This document shows positions 1 to 10,200 of a stretch of 64,000 bases of DNA, one piece after another. The stretch covers positions 1-64,000 of the forward strand of contig JACPUC010000002.1 of assembly GCA_016192455.1 (NCBI GenBank). The letters run 5' to 3'. The notes beneath the pieces are model-generated. The model did no database searches, was not told where the DNA came from, and was given only the letters and a program-made list of their open reading frames with translations. A program made the position numbers and the translations under genes. Numbering within the stretch: position 1 is the first letter of the stretch; the number at the start of each line of letters is the position of its first letter. The DNA is from Candidatus Tectimicrobiota bacterium (lineage in GTDB: Bacteria > JACPUC01).

Positions 1-259
1 AGGGTTGGTCGTGCGGAACTTGCGTGGCATAACACCCCCACCAGCAAACAGCGGAACAGGGCCGGCACCCCGCCGGTTGCGAACACCTCACAGTCTACCA
101 AAAACCAGACGCCTGCGGGGGTTTCTCCGACAGGCTCCTAGGGCGGGATGCCGGGGGAGCGAGCTGCCATGGCTTGCCGGCTTGCGCCCCGCTCGTGTGC
201 CGCATGCCCTGGCGTTGCGGCGGCGGGCAGGGCGGGCTGGAGAACATAGAGGAGAGCCC
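1..259. other. Leader region without a recognisable gene
   Basis: The frame of the downstream methyltransferase stays open through this stretch, but the translation is Arg/Pro/Gly-rich and resembles no protein. I read it as upstream non-coding DNA or the tail of an unseen unit. I see no convincing promoter, tRNA or terminator in it. Confidence 0.4.
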
Positions 260-904
260 GTGCTTGATATCGCCCGCAAGGAGTTTGCGAGGTACGTCTA
301 TCAGTTGCGTCCCTCACTCGATCCTGTCCTTGTCGATATGGAGGCCCTCGCGAAAGAGAAACGCTTTCCCATCGTCGGGCCGCTTGTTGGCCAGCTCATC
401 GAGGTGCTCACCTACCTGCAACAGCCGCGACGCGTCTTTGAGATGGGCTCGGGGTATGGCTACTCCGCTTACTGGTTCGCCCGCGCCATGCCGGCCGACG
501 GGGAGGTGATCTGCACGGGGAGCGCCAGGAGCGCCGAACGCGCCCGCCAGTTCTTCACGCGCGGCCGGCTTGCCCATAAGCTGCGCTACGAGGTAGGCGA
601 CGCCCTGGAGGTGATCGACCGCATTCCCGGCGACTTCGATGCGATCCTCATCGACATCGACAAGCACCAGTACCCCGAAGCCTGGCGGAAGGCCTCGAAG
701 CGCGTCCGCGTCGGCGGCCTCATCATCACCGACAACCTGCTGCGCTTCGGTTTCGAGAAAGATCACACGCCCTTGAACGATGATCCCGACCCAGGCGTTC
801 AGGGGTTGAAAGAGTTCGCCCGCCTCGCCTACGCCGACCCTAACTTCTCCACCACCATCGTCACGGTCCGCGACGGGGTTGGACTCAGCGTGCGGATCGC
901 CTGA
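260..904 (+). CDS. Class I SAM-dependent O-methyltransferase (COG4122-like)
   Basis: Probably transfers a methyl group from S-adenosylmethionine to a hydroxyl of a small molecule in the cytoplasm; the substrate is unknown. The 214-residue protein shows the SAM-binding glycine motif VFEMGSGYGYSAYWFA near residue 58, then the metal-ligand region DAILIDIDKHQYPEAW and the IITDN strand of the catechol/caffeoyl-CoA O-methyltransferase family. Length is normal for the family. I chose the GTG at 260 because GGAGAG precedes it by a few bases and the protein looks real only from there; the open frame runs upstream to base 5. Twenty-three bases separate it from the nitrile-hydratase-like gene, so the two are probably co-transcribed. 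Confidence 0.8.
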   Translation: MLDIARKEFARYVYQLRPSLDPVLVDMEALAKEKRFPIVGPLVGQLIEVLTYLQQPRRVFEMGSGYGYSAYWFARAMPADGEVICTGSARSAERARQFFTRGRLAHKLRYEVGDALEVIDRIPGDFDAILIDIDKHQYPEAWRKASKRVRVGGLIITDNLLRFGFEKDHTPLNDDPDPGVQGLKEFARLAYADPNFSTTIVTVRDGVGLSVRIA

Positions 905-927
905 CGCGGCGGAGTCAGGAGCCTTCC

Positions 928-1215
928 ATGGCGCAACGCTTTACGATTGGTGACGCGGTGACGGTCAAGTTCATCTTCCCCGTCGGGCATGTGCGGACGC
1001 CGCCGTACGTCCGCGGCAAGACCGGCGTCATCCTCGGCTGCCACGGCGACTTTCGGAACCCCGAGACGCTCGCCTACGGAGGTGACGGCCTGCCGCGCCT
1101 GCCGCTCTATGCCGTCGGTTTCGAGGCCCGGCACGTAGCGGGGAACGACAGCCTGTCGCCGCGCGATCGGGTCGTCGTGGACATCTTCGAGCATTGGCTC
1201 GAGCCGGCCGCGTAG
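928..1215 (+). CDS. Nitrile hydratase beta-subunit-like protein, C-terminal half only
   Basis: This 95-residue protein matches only the SH3-like C-terminal half of the nitrile hydratase beta subunit: RFTIGDAV, then GHVRTPPYVRGKTGVI, a PLYAVGF strand and a terminal VDIFEHWLEPA. In the family the Arg residues of the GHxRxPxYxRG segment contact the modified cysteines of the alpha-subunit metal centre, and they are kept here. The helical N-terminal half of a normal beta subunit (about 220 residues in total) is absent from the flanking DNA. Thiocyanate hydrolase also divides the beta fold into separate small subunits, so this could be part of such an enzyme. AGGAG at 917 sits 6 bases before the ATG. 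The alpha-like gene follows after 226 bases. Confidence 0.8.
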   Translation: MAQRFTIGDAVTVKFIFPVGHVRTPPYVRGKTGVILGCHGDFRNPETLAYGGDGLPRLPLYAVGFEARHVAGNDSLSPRDRVVVDIFEHWLEPAA

Positions 1216-1243
1216 GTCCGCCCGCCCGGCATCCCCTCGGAGC

Positions 1244-1262
1244 TGCCGGCGCGGCGCCGGCA
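1244..1262. repeat. Perfect 9-bp inverted repeat between the nitrile-hydratase-like genes
   Basis: TGCCGGCGC and its exact complement are separated by one base. This is the only clear structure in the 226-base spacer between the beta-like and alpha-like genes. It could form a very stable hairpin that adjusts the ratio of the two products or protects one mRNA end. There is no T-run, so it is not a classical terminator. Confidence 0.45.
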
Positions 1263-1441
1263 GGAGAGCCTGTCGGGCGTTGCGCCGGCACGGTGAGAGG
1301 AGCTGTGGGAGCACCCAAGCCGCCCCGTGCCCGCAGTGGGCTGCGACATATGGCGCGCGGCCCGCGTTCCAGATTGACCCGCCAGCGGCGCCCGCACTCG
1401 GCAGCGGCGCGAGCGGCGAGCATATAGAAGGGAAGGAACTC

Positions 1442-2107
1442 ATGGCAGAGAGCGCGCACGATCATGACCAGGATCACCGGCAGCTCCCCCCCATCGTTAT
1501 GGAGGATCACGAGCTGACCTACTTTGAGAAGCAACTCACGGCCATCCTCAACCTGCTCGTCGAGAAGAAGATCATCACCCTCGACGAGCTGCGCCGGACC
1601 ATCGAGGAGAACAACGCCGCCACGCCCGCGGTGGGGGCCCGCATCGTGGCCAAGGCCTGGACCGATGGGGAATTCCTCGCGGCGCTGCGGCAGAATGCCA
1701 ACGCCGCTATCGCCGGCATCGGCATCCGGCCCGACCGCCTCACCGAAGCCAAAATTGTCACCCCGGTCAACACCGAGAGCCTGCACCACGTCGTGGTCTG
1801 CACGCTTTGTTCCTGCTACCCGCGGCTGCTTCTCGGCCAGCCACCCGACTGGTACAAGAGCGAGGCCTACCGGCGACGGGTGGTCCTCGATCCGCGGGGC
1901 ACGTTGCTGGAGATGGGGCTGGAACTGCCGGCGAGCATGGAGGTGCGCGTTGTCGACAGCACGGCCGAGGTCCGCTACCTCGTCATCCCGCGCCGACCCG
2001 CCGGCGCCGAGGGCTGGGGCGAGGCTGAGCTGGCGCGCCTGGTGACGAAGGAGAGCATGGTCGGCGTCGCCGAGGCGCTCAGCCCGACGGCCGTGCTGAA
2101 CGGCTAG
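1442..2107 (+). CDS. Nitrile hydratase alpha / thiocyanate hydrolase gamma-like subunit, cobalt type
   Basis: Metal-binding catalytic subunit of a nitrile-hydratase-fold enzyme, which hydrates nitriles to amides or, in the thiocyanate hydrolase branch, hydrolyses thiocyanate. The 221-residue product holds the claw motif VCTLCSCY with Cys120, Cys123, Ser124 and Cys125. Thr after the first Cys and Tyr after the last are typical of cobalt (not iron) enzymes. In the family Cys123 and Cys125 are oxidised to sulfinate and sulfenate. PPDWYKSEAYRRRVV and the LVIPRRPAG segment also fit. The ATG at 1442 has GGAAGGAA just upstream. I see no activator (P14K/P47K) gene nearby, so metal loading depends on genes elsewhere or on the partner at 928. 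Confidence 0.88.
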   Translation: MAESAHDHDQDHRQLPPIVMEDHELTYFEKQLTAILNLLVEKKIITLDELRRTIEENNAATPAVGARIVAKAWTDGEFLAALRQNANAAIAGIGIRPDRLTEAKIVTPVNTESLHHVVVCTLCSCYPRLLLGQPPDWYKSEAYRRRVVLDPRGTLLEMGLELPASMEVRVVDSTAEVRYLVIPRRPAGAEGWGEAELARLVTKESMVGVAEALSPTAVLNG

Positions 2108-2262
2108 AGGCGCCCCGCATCGCTTCCCGCCACCCCCGCCTGCCCATCCGCTGGCACGGCTGCGGGGGAGCCTCATGCCTCCGCACCCAGGTTATTACGG
2201 GCCGCCTCCGCGTCTGGGCTCGGGGGCAAGGGGATCAGCGCTCTTGCAGCGCGCCGCCTGCC

Positions 2263-4584
2263 TCAGCCTCCTTTTCCGAGCCGCTGCCGCAGCGCCACCT
2301 CGAGCTCACGTGCCGCCGCCACCGCGGGGTCGAGCCAGCGCGCCACCGCGAGCTCCGCGGCGGCCTTGCTCAGGTGGTTCAGATTCAGGTAGGCGAGACC
2401 GAGGTTGGTATGCGCCACGGGATTCCCCGGGTTCTGCCGCGCCACGGTGCGAAACTCCGCCAGCGCCGCCTCGAATGCGCCTAGTCGCAGGTAGGCAACG
2501 CCGAGATTGGCGCGCGCGTCGAGCGACGACGGATCGGCGCGCAGGGCGATCTGAAAATCGTTCACCGCCTTCTCGACGAGCCCCCGCGTCAGGTAGGCAA
2601 CGCCGCGGTAGGTGCGGGCCGGCGCGAAGGTCGGACGCAGCCGCAGGGCGCGAAGTGTTTCCAGGATCGCCCTGTCGATCTCCCTGCGCGGCAGCCTGGT
2701 TTTTGCCAGATTGGTGTAGGCCACGGCATTGCTTTCATGGAGAGACAAGGACCGGAGACTCGCCGCCGCCGATTTGTCCCCTCGGCCAAGGCCCAGATAG
2801 GCTGCCGCAAGGTACGTGTGCCCGTTGGCGTTTCCCGGTTGGTCGTGCAGCCCCTTCCGCAGCTCCGGCAGCGCCCGCGCGAGTTCTCCCTGCCGCACCA
2901 GGGCGACGCCGAGGTTCACTTGCGCCGCCGGGTAGAGGGGCCTGGCGCGCAGCGCGGCGCGCAGGTGCGGCTCGGCCTTCTTCGGAAGGTTGAGCTGCAG
3001 GTAGGCCACGGCGAGGTTGTTGGAGGCTCCTCGCGTCTGAGGGTTGATCTGCAGTGCCGTGAGGATCTCGGCGGCAGCCTTGGTGGAGAGGTGGGTCTGC
3101 AGGTACGCCGTGGCGAGGGTAATGTGGGCTCCGGTGTTCTGAGGCTGCGTGGCGAGGAAGCGCCGCAAGGCGGCAACTGCCTTCTCCGGCTGCCGCCGTT
3201 TCAGGTACGCCATGGCAAGGTTGGTCACCGCCTGTTCGAGCTGGACGGGGGATGAAAGGGCAAGCTTGTTTTCGGCGACGGCGCGATCGACCAACCCGGC
3301 ATCCCGATAGGCGCGCCCCATGTTGATATGGGGGATCGGCGTCCGGGGTGATTTCCGGGTCGTGTCCCGCCAGAGGGTGGCGCTGTCGTGCCAGATGCCG
3401 ATGCGGCTGATCGTCAGGACAGCCAGCAGGGCAAGGCCGAGGCAGCCAAGGAGAGCGACGCGCCTCTCGAGCTTCGCGGCGCGCTGCCGCCACGCCGCCG
3501 CCAGGTGAGAGGCCACGGATGCTCCGAGGATCGCCACCCCCACCGCCGGCAGGTAGACGAAGCGCTCCGCCAGGAGGATCGGAATCGGCACCAGGTTTAG
3601 CACCGGCAGCAGCGCGAGGAAAAACCACGCCAGACCGAAGACCGCCGTGCGGTTCGCCCGCAGCAGCGCTCTGATGAGGAGGAGGATTGCGGCCAGCCCG
3701 AGGAGCGCGATGAGGAACCGCACCTGCAGGACGCTGCCGAGGGCGCGGGCATCGTAGTAGGCGTTGAGCTGCACCGGCAGGAGGAGCTTGGCGGGGTAGG
3801 TGACGAGGAGCACCGGCACGGTGATGAGGGTGGCGCCCAGGCTGCCGCCGTAGTAGGAGGGGAGCACTGCCCCCGCCGCCGAGTGCGACAGCATCGTGGT
3901 GACCGAGGCCGCCCCCGCCAGCACGAAGAACGGGGCGGTCAAGCCGACCCGGGGCCGCTTCAGCAGCAGATGGTACGCCACCAGGATGAGCGGCAGGGGG
4001 ACGGCGGTCGATTTTGACAGCAAGGCAAGCGTCGCGAGGAGAAGGGCGGCGGCGTAGCACCCACGCCGCAGCGGCGGCTGCCGCGTCGCGCTCTCATAGG
4101 CGAGGAACGCTGCGAGCAGGAACGCCTGGGAGAGGACGGTCTTGCGCTCGGCGATCCAGGCCACCGATTCCACCTGCATGGGGTGGAGACCGAACCAGAG
4201 CGCCCCGAGCAGGGCGATGCCCCCGGCGCCGACGAGCCGCGCCAGCAGGACGTAGACCAACGCGGCATCGAAACTGTGCAGGAGCACGCTGGTGAGGTGG
4301 TAGCCGAACGGGGCGAACCCCCAGAGCAGCCGATCGGGAAAGAATGAGAGGAGATGGACGGGGAGGTACTCGGTGAAGTAGAACGAGGTGAAGACCGCCT
4401 TCAGGCTGGCGAGGCTGGGGACTCCCAGGAAGGGGTTCTCGGTGACGTAGACCTCGTCATCCCAGTTGGTGAACCCGTTGCCCAGGCTGCGCAGGTAGAC
4501 CAGGAGCGTCAGGGCGAAGACCAGCCCGGCGAGGAGCCACAGCCCTCGTGCATCCCGTCGCCAGCCAGGCTCAACGTTCTCCAT
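2263..4584 (-). CDS. Polytopic membrane protein with TPR tail (TMTC/GT-C-like)
   Basis: Large integral membrane protein of 773 residues. Residues 1 to about 410 contain some ten hydrophobic segments and, after the first, a lumenal-type loop with the acidic motif NWDDEVYV that marks dolichol/undecaprenyl-phosphate-sugar-dependent GT-C glycosyltransferases. From about 420 to 760 come roughly ten tetratricopeptide repeats (recurrent A-x-x-NLAxAYL). The arrangement is that of TMTC-type O-mannosyltransferases and many uncharacterised bacterial homologues. A role in glycosylating envelope proteins or lipids is an inference. A GAGGGG site precedes the ATG. It is divergent from the transketolase gene and convergent with the nitrile-hydratase-like genes. 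Confidence 0.75.
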   Translation of the reverse strand: MENVEPGWRRDARGLWLLAGLVFALTLLVYLRSLGNGFTNWDDEVYVTENPFLGVPSLASLKAVFTSFYFTEYLPVHLLSFFPDRLLWGFAPFGYHLTSVLLHSFDAALVYVLLARLVGAGGIALLGALWFGLHPMQVESVAWIAERKTVLSQAFLLAAFLAYESATRQPPLRRGCYAAALLLATLALLSKSTAVPLPLILVAYHLLLKRPRVGLTAPFFVLAGAASVTTMLSHSAAGAVLPSYYGGSLGATLITVPVLLVTYPAKLLLPVQLNAYYDARALGSVLQVRFLIALLGLAAILLLIRALLRANRTAVFGLAWFFLALLPVLNLVPIPILLAERFVYLPAVGVAILGASVASHLAAAWRQRAAKLERRVALLGCLGLALLAVLTISRIGIWHDSATLWRDTTRKSPRTPIPHINMGRAYRDAGLVDRAVAENKLALSSPVQLEQAVTNLAMAYLKRRQPEKAVAALRRFLATQPQNTGAHITLATAYLQTHLSTKAAAEILTALQINPQTRGASNNLAVAYLQLNLPKKAEPHLRAALRARPLYPAAQVNLGVALVRQGELARALPELRKGLHDQPGNANGHTYLAAAYLGLGRGDKSAAASLRSLSLHESNAVAYTNLAKTRLPRREIDRAILETLRALRLRPTFAPARTYRGVAYLTRGLVEKAVNDFQIALRADPSSLDARANLGVAYLRLGAFEAALAEFRTVARQNPGNPVAHTNLGLAYLNLNHLSKAAAELAVARWLDPAVAAARELEVALRQRLGKGG

Positions 4585-5124
4585 GACTTGCCCCTCGCCA
4601 GCTTGCCCGATGCGCCGGCAGAGCGGTTCCCGCGGCTGGCGCGATGCAGCGCCGGGCGAGAGCCGCCGCCTCGTCCCGCGCTCGGTCAGCTCTCAGCATA
4701 CCGAGAGGGCGCCCTCTCGAGCAATCCCCTTCCTGGTGTTTGGAAAGGAGCTGATGCGGGAGAGTTCCTTGGCGGTCCATCTTCCCGCAGCGCGACGGGC
4801 GTCGGCAGCGCCGGAAGCAGCTTTACAGGGACGCTTTGACGAAGGCGCCTCGGTTGTCCATTCTTGGGAAGAGAAGGGGGGCGGGATTCGTTTCCCAGGT
4901 GGCGCCTGCGCCGGCGGAGGCCAGCCGACGAACGCGCGCGCTCCACGAGAAGGCCGAGGCGGGGATCGGGGGAGTTCCCCATTCTCGGAAGTGCGTTGCC
5001 TCGATCTGAGTCACTCTGCTAGAGTGCGAAAAGGTGTCGCCGCGGAGAAGTGGGGGGCCGCGGCCTCCGGATGTGCCATGGACGGCTGATGAGGTGGGCG
5101 CCGGGTTGTGATCGGAGAGGCGGC
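4585..5124. other. Divergent intergenic region
   Basis: About 540 bases separate the TPR membrane protein and transketolase genes. Reading frames here look like chance GC-rich frames. Apart from the candidate promoter at 4996 I see nothing supportable. Confidence 0.4.
4996..5025 (+). promoter_or_regulatory. Candidate sigma-70-type promoter for the sugar-phosphate cluster
   Basis: TTGCCT, an 18-base spacer and TAGAGT preceded by TGC (extended -10). Each hexamer matches the consensus at 4 of 6 positions. It lies 100 bases upstream of the transketolase start. Confidence 0.35.
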
Positions 5125-7143
5125 GTGGCGATAGCAAAGCAACTGGACATCGATGAGCTGTGCGTGACGACGATCCGCATGTTGGCGGTGGATTGCGTGC
5201 AGCAGGCGAGGTCGGGGCACCCCGGTGCGCCGCTCGGGCTGGCGCCGGCGGCCTACGTCCTCTGGGACCGCTTCCTCAAGCACCATCCGGCCAACCCCCG
5301 CTGGTGTGACCGCGACCGTTTCGTCCTCTCCGCCGGGCACGCGTCGGCCCTGCTCTACGCCCTCCTGCACCTCTACGGCTACGACATCTCTCTCGACGAC
5401 CTGCGCGCCTTCCGCCAATGGGGCAGCCCCTGCGCCGGCCATCCCGAGTATGACCTGGCCCGCGGCATCGAGACCACCACGGGGCCGCTCGGCCAGGGCT
5501 TCGGCAACGCCGTCGGCTTCGCCCTCGCCGAGGCGCACCTAGCCGCCCACTTCAATCGCCCCGGCCATGCCATCGTGGATCACTTCACCTACTGCCTGTG
5601 CAGCGACGGCGACATGATGGAGGGGGTCGCCTCCGAGACCGCCTCGCTGGCCGGGCATCTCGGCCTCGGCAAACTCATCGCCCTCTACGACGATAACCAT
5701 ATCTCCATCGAAGGCCGCACCGAGCTGGCGTTCAGCGAGGACGTAGGTGGCCGCTTCTCGGCCTATGGCTGGCACGTGCAGAAAGCGGACGGGCATGACC
5801 GCGGCGCCATCGCGGCGGCGATCGAGGCGGCGCGCGCGGCGACGGACCGTCCCTCCCTCGTCATCCTCGCCACCAACATCGGCTACGGCAGCCCCGTGCA
5901 GGATACCGCCAAGGCCCACGGCGAGCCGATGAGCGAAGCGGACCACTTGGAGACCAAGCGCTTTTACGGCTGGCCCCTCGATCAACCCTTCTTTCGCCCG
6001 GCGGAGGCTCTGGCCCACATGCGCCGGGCCGATCAGCGCGGCGCGGCCGCCGAGGCGGACTGGCAGCGGCGCTTCGACGCTTACCAGCGCTGGCACCCCG
6101 AGCTCGCCGCCGACTTCCTCCGGGGCATGGCGCACGAGCTGCCCGACGGCTGGGACGACGACCTCCCCATTTTCTCGCCGACGGAGAAGCCCCTGGCGAC
6201 GCGGGTCTCGGCGGGCGCCGCCCTGAACAGCTTCGGCGCCAGGCTCTCTGGGTACCTCATCGGCGGCTCGGCGGACCTGGCGCCCTCCACGAAGACGCTC
6301 CTCGACGGCCAGCCGGGCATCCGGCGCCATGAGTACGGCGGCGCAAACCTCCACTTCGGCGTGCGCGAGCACGGCATGGGGACGATTTGCAACGGCCTGG
6401 CGCTGCACGGCGGGGTGCGCCCGTACTGCTCGACCTTCCTGGTCTTCTCCGACTACATGCGGCCGTCGATCCGCCTGGCGGCGCTCATGCGGGCGCCGGT
6501 CATCTACGTCTTCACCCATGACAGCATCGGCCTGGGCGAGGATGGGCCGACCCACCAGCCGGTGGAGCACCTGGCCGCCTTGCGCGCCATTCCCCGCCTC
6601 GTCGTGCTGCGTCCGGCCGACGCCAACGAGGCGGCGTGGGCCTGGCATACGGCGCTCCAGCACCGCGCCGGTCCGGTCGCCCTCGTCCTTTCCCGGCAAA
6701 ACCTGCCGACCCTGGACCGCACGCGCCTCGCCGCCGCGCCGAATGTCGCCCGGGGCGCCTACGTCCTGGCCGAGGCGGAGGGGGGCGCGCCGAAGCTGCT
6801 GCTGCTCGCCAGCGGCTCGGAGGTGATCCTGGCCTTGCAAGCCCGGGAGAAGCTGCAGGCCGACGGCGTGCCGACGCGCGTCATCAGCATGCCGAGCTGG
6901 GAGCTCTTCGAGGCGCAGCCGCGGGCCTACCGCGACGAGGTGCTGCCGCCGCGCGTCTCCGCCCGCATCGCCATCGAGGCCGGCGTGTCGCTGGGCTGGG
7001 AGCGCTACGTCGGCGCGCGCGGCGCCACCATCACGCACGATGAGTTCGGCGCCTCGGCGCCCGCCGCCGTGGCGTTCGAGAAGTTCGGCTTCAGCGTGGC
7101 GCGGCTGCTGTCCGAAGCGCAGAGATTGCTGCGGCAGGCTTGA
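5125..7143 (+). CDS. tkt: Transketolase
   Basis: Thiamine-diphosphate enzyme that moves two-carbon units between ketose and aldose phosphates in the pentose phosphate pathway. The 672-residue length is normal. It has the N-terminal HPGAPLG motif, the substrate loop ending GHPE, the TPP/Mg signature [12 protein letters not shown] followed by a DDN metal ligand, and the pyrimidine domain with FGVREHGMG and [19 protein letters not shown] take the GTG at 5125 (GGAGAGG just upstream); the open frame extends 25 poorly coding codons further. It is the first gene of a co-directional run of sugar-phosphate genes to 14351, so it probably supplies the non-oxidative branch together with the fused transaldolase. 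Confidence 0.95.
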   Translation: MAIAKQLDIDELCVTTIRMLAVDCVQQARSGHPGAPLGLAPAAYVLWDRFLKHHPANPRWCDRDRFVLSAGHASALLYALLHLYGYDISLDDLRAFRQWGSPCAGHPEYDLARGIETTTGPLGQGFGNAVGFALAEAHLAAHFNRPGHAIVDHFTYCLCSDGDMMEGVASETASLAGHLGLGKLIALYDDNHISIEGRTELAFSEDVGGRFSAYGWHVQKADGHDRGAIAAAIEAARAATDRPSLVILATNIGYGSPVQDTAKAHGEPMSEADHLETKRFYGWPLDQPFFRPAEALAHMRRADQRGAAAEADWQRRFDAYQRWHPELAADFLRGMAHELPDGWDDDLPIFSPTEKPLATRVSAGAALNSFGARLSGYLIGGSADLAPSTKTLLDGQPGIRRHEYGGANLHFGVREHGMGTICNGLALHGGVRPYCSTFLVFSDYMRPSIRLAALMRAPVIYVFTHDSIGLGEDGPTHQPVEHLAALRAIPRLVVLRPADANEAAWAWHTALQHRAGPVALVLSRQNLPTLDRTRLAAAPNVARGAYVLAEAEGGAPKLLLLASGSEVILALQAREKLQADGVPTRVISMPSWELFEAQPRAYRDEVLPPRVSARIAIEAGVSLGWERYVGARGATITHDEFGASAPAAVAFEKFGFSVARLLSEAQRLLRQA

Positions 7144-7256
7144 AACGGTAGGCGTTGTACCACCTCGCAGGCAGGGAATGAAAGAGGCCGGGTTCGCCGT
7201 CATGCGAAGAGCCCCCTCGCCCCTTGCGTGGCGGAAAGAGTGTTGGAGCGTTGACC

Positions 7257-10200
7257 GTGCGCGTCGCCGTGGGTTCCGATCATGCCGGGTTTGCCCTGAA
7301 AGGCACGGTGGTCGCCGCCATCAAGGCGCTCGCGCATGAGGTCCTCGATCTTGGCGCCTCCAGCAGCGACGCCGTCGACTACCCCGACTACGCGGCGCGG
7401 GTCTGCGAGGCCATCCTGCGCGGCGACGCCGAGCGCGGCGTGCTCCTCTGCGGCAGCGGCATTGGCGTGGCCGTGGTGGCGAACAAGTTCCCCGGCATTC
7501 GCGCCGGCCTCTGCCACGACGTCTACTCGGCGCACCAGGGGGTGGAGCACGAGGACATGAACGTGCTGGCCCTCGGCGGCCGGATCATCGGCGCCGCCCT
7601 GGCGCGGGAGATCGTGACCTCCTTTTTGAACGCCTCGTTCCAGGCGGAGGAGCGTCACCTGCGCCGGGTTGCGAAGATTACCCAGATCGAGGAGCGCTGG
7701 CTCGGCGCGGGCGCGCGCCAGCCCTTGGGAGGTGCGGGGCGTATGGACAGGATCGCCAAAGTCCGCGAGCTTGGACAGAGCGTCTGGCTCGACTCCATCA
7801 GCCGCGATCTCGTCACCTCGGGCACGTTGCGGCGCCTCATCGAAGCGGACGGCCTGCTGGGTATGACGAGCAACCCCGCCATCTTCGAGAAGGCCATCAA
7901 CGGCAGCCCGGCGTATGACCAGGCGATTACCAGCCTAGCGCGGCAGGGCCTGGATGCCGCCGGCATCTACCAGGAGCTTGCCGTGGAGGACGTGCGGCTG
8001 GCGGCGGACCTCCTGGCGCCGGTGTACGCGCGCACCCAGGGGCTGGATGGCTACGTCAGCCTCGAGGTGTCACCCCTCCTGGCGCGCGACACGGAGGGGA
8101 CGATCCGCGAGGCGCGCCAGCTCTTCGCCGCGGTGGACCGGCCCAACATCTTCATCAAGGTGCCGGCCACCACGGAGGGGCTTCCCGCCATCCGCTCCCT
8201 CCTGGCGCAAGGCATCAACATCAACGTAACGCTCCTCTTCGCGGTGGAGCGCTACGTCGAGGTGGCGCAGACCTACCTCGACGGCATCGAGGAGCTGTTG
8301 GCGCGCGGCGGCGATGCCGGCACCGTGCGCTCCGTGGCGAGCTTCTTCGTCAGCCGCATCGACACCCTGGCGGATAGCTGGATCAACCAGCGCCTCGAGG
8401 GAGTCACCGACGCCGCGCAGCGCGGCCGCCTGGAGGCCCTGAAGGGCGTCCTGGCGATCGCCAACGCCAAGATCGCCTACCAGCGCTTCATGGAAATCTT
8501 CGGAAGCGAGCGCTTCGCCGCCTTGCGGGCCCAGGGCGCCCACGCGCAGCGGCTCCTGTGGGGAAGCACGAGCACGAAGAACCCGGCTTACGCCGATACC
8601 CTCTACGTCGACACCCTCATCGGGCCGGAGACCGTGAACACCATGCCGGAGGAGACCTTTCGCGCCTTCCAGGAGCACGGCGAGCCGGCGCTGACGCTCG
8701 AAGAAGGGCTGGAGGAGGCGCGCGCCCGTCTGCGGGATTTCGAGGCCTGCGGCTTCAGCATGCCGCAGCTTACGCAGCAGCTTCTTGATGAAGGCGTGGC
8801 GAAGTTCGCCGAGCCCTTCGAGAAGCTCCTGCGCGCCATCGAGGCGAAGCGGCTCCAGGCCGGCCCCGATCTCCTCGCCCAGGAGACGCGCTCCTGGGTG
8901 GCGATGCCGGGGGTGCAGAGCGAGATTCTCCAGCGCACCCTCAGCGGCATGCAGCAGCAAGGCTTCCAGCGACGGCTCTGGGAGAAAGACGCCAGCCTGT
9001 GGACGACTGACCCCACGCACCAGGAGCGCATCCGCAGCCGCCTCGGCTGGCTCACCGTCTGCCGGAGGCAGCGCCGCTTCCTCCCCGAGCTGCGCGCCTT
9101 TGCCGACGAGATCAGAGCTGCCGGCATGCGTCACGTCGTGCTCCTCGGCATGGGCGGGAGCAGCCTCGGCCCCGAGGTGCTGCGCCGCACCTTCGGTCCC
9201 CAGCCGGGCTACCCGCAGCTCTGCCTGCTGGACAGCACGGTGCCGGCCCAGGTGGCAAGCACCGCTGGGAAGCTGGACCTCGCGGCGACGCTCTTCGTGG
9301 TCTCGAGCAAATCCGGCGGCACCACCGAGTCGCTGTCGCTCTGCGCCTACTTCTACGATCAGCTCCGCAGCCGGCGCGGCGCCGGCGCCCACTTCGTCGC
9401 CATCACCGATCCCGGCTCGCCCCTGGAGGAGCTGGCGCGCCAGCGGCGGTTCCGGCGGGTCATCTCCGGCGAGCCGGAGGTCGGCGGGCGTTTCTCGGTG
9501 CTGTCGAACTTCGGCATGGCGCCGGCGGCGCTTGTGGGGCTCGATGTGGAGACGCTCCTCGAGCGCGCCGAGGGGATGATGCATCGCTGCGGCGCCAACG
9601 TCTCCTGCCGCGACAACCCCGGCATCGTGCTGGGGACGGTGCTCGGCATGCTCCAGAAAGCCGGCCGCGACAAGCTCACCCTGGTTCCCTCTCCCGGCAT
9701 CGCGGCCTTCGGCGCCTGGCTGGAGCAGCTCATCGCCGAGAGCACCGGCAAGATGGGGACGGGGCTGGTGCCCCTGGGCGATGAACCGGTGGGGCCGCCG
9801 GAGGTCTACGGACAAGACCGGGTGTTCATTTACCTCCGCCTCAGCGAATCCCCGGATGCCGCGCAGGAGGCGGCCCTTGAGGCGCTGCGGGAGGCGGGGC
9901 ACCCGGTGCTCCGCGTCACCGTGCCGGAACGCCTCGACCTCGGCGCGGCCTTCTACCTCTGGGAGATCGCCACCGCCACCGCCGGGGCGTTCCTGAAGAT
10001 CAATGCCTTCGACGAACCGAACGTGCAGGAGAGCAAGGACAACACGAAGGCGCTGCTGCGGGAGTTCGAGGCGAAGGGGCGGCTGCCGGAGCAGGAGCCG
10101 CTGCTGCGGGTTGACGGCATCAGCCTCTCGACCGATGCGGAGAACCACGCCGAGCTGAGCCGCGCCATCACCAGCCGGGGCCAGGACGCCGGCGCGCTCG

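Noticed and set aside
5-259. N-terminal extension of the O-methyltransferase to base 5
   Set aside because: The extra 85 residues are low-complexity Arg/Pro/Gly and a ribosome site marks the GTG at 260.
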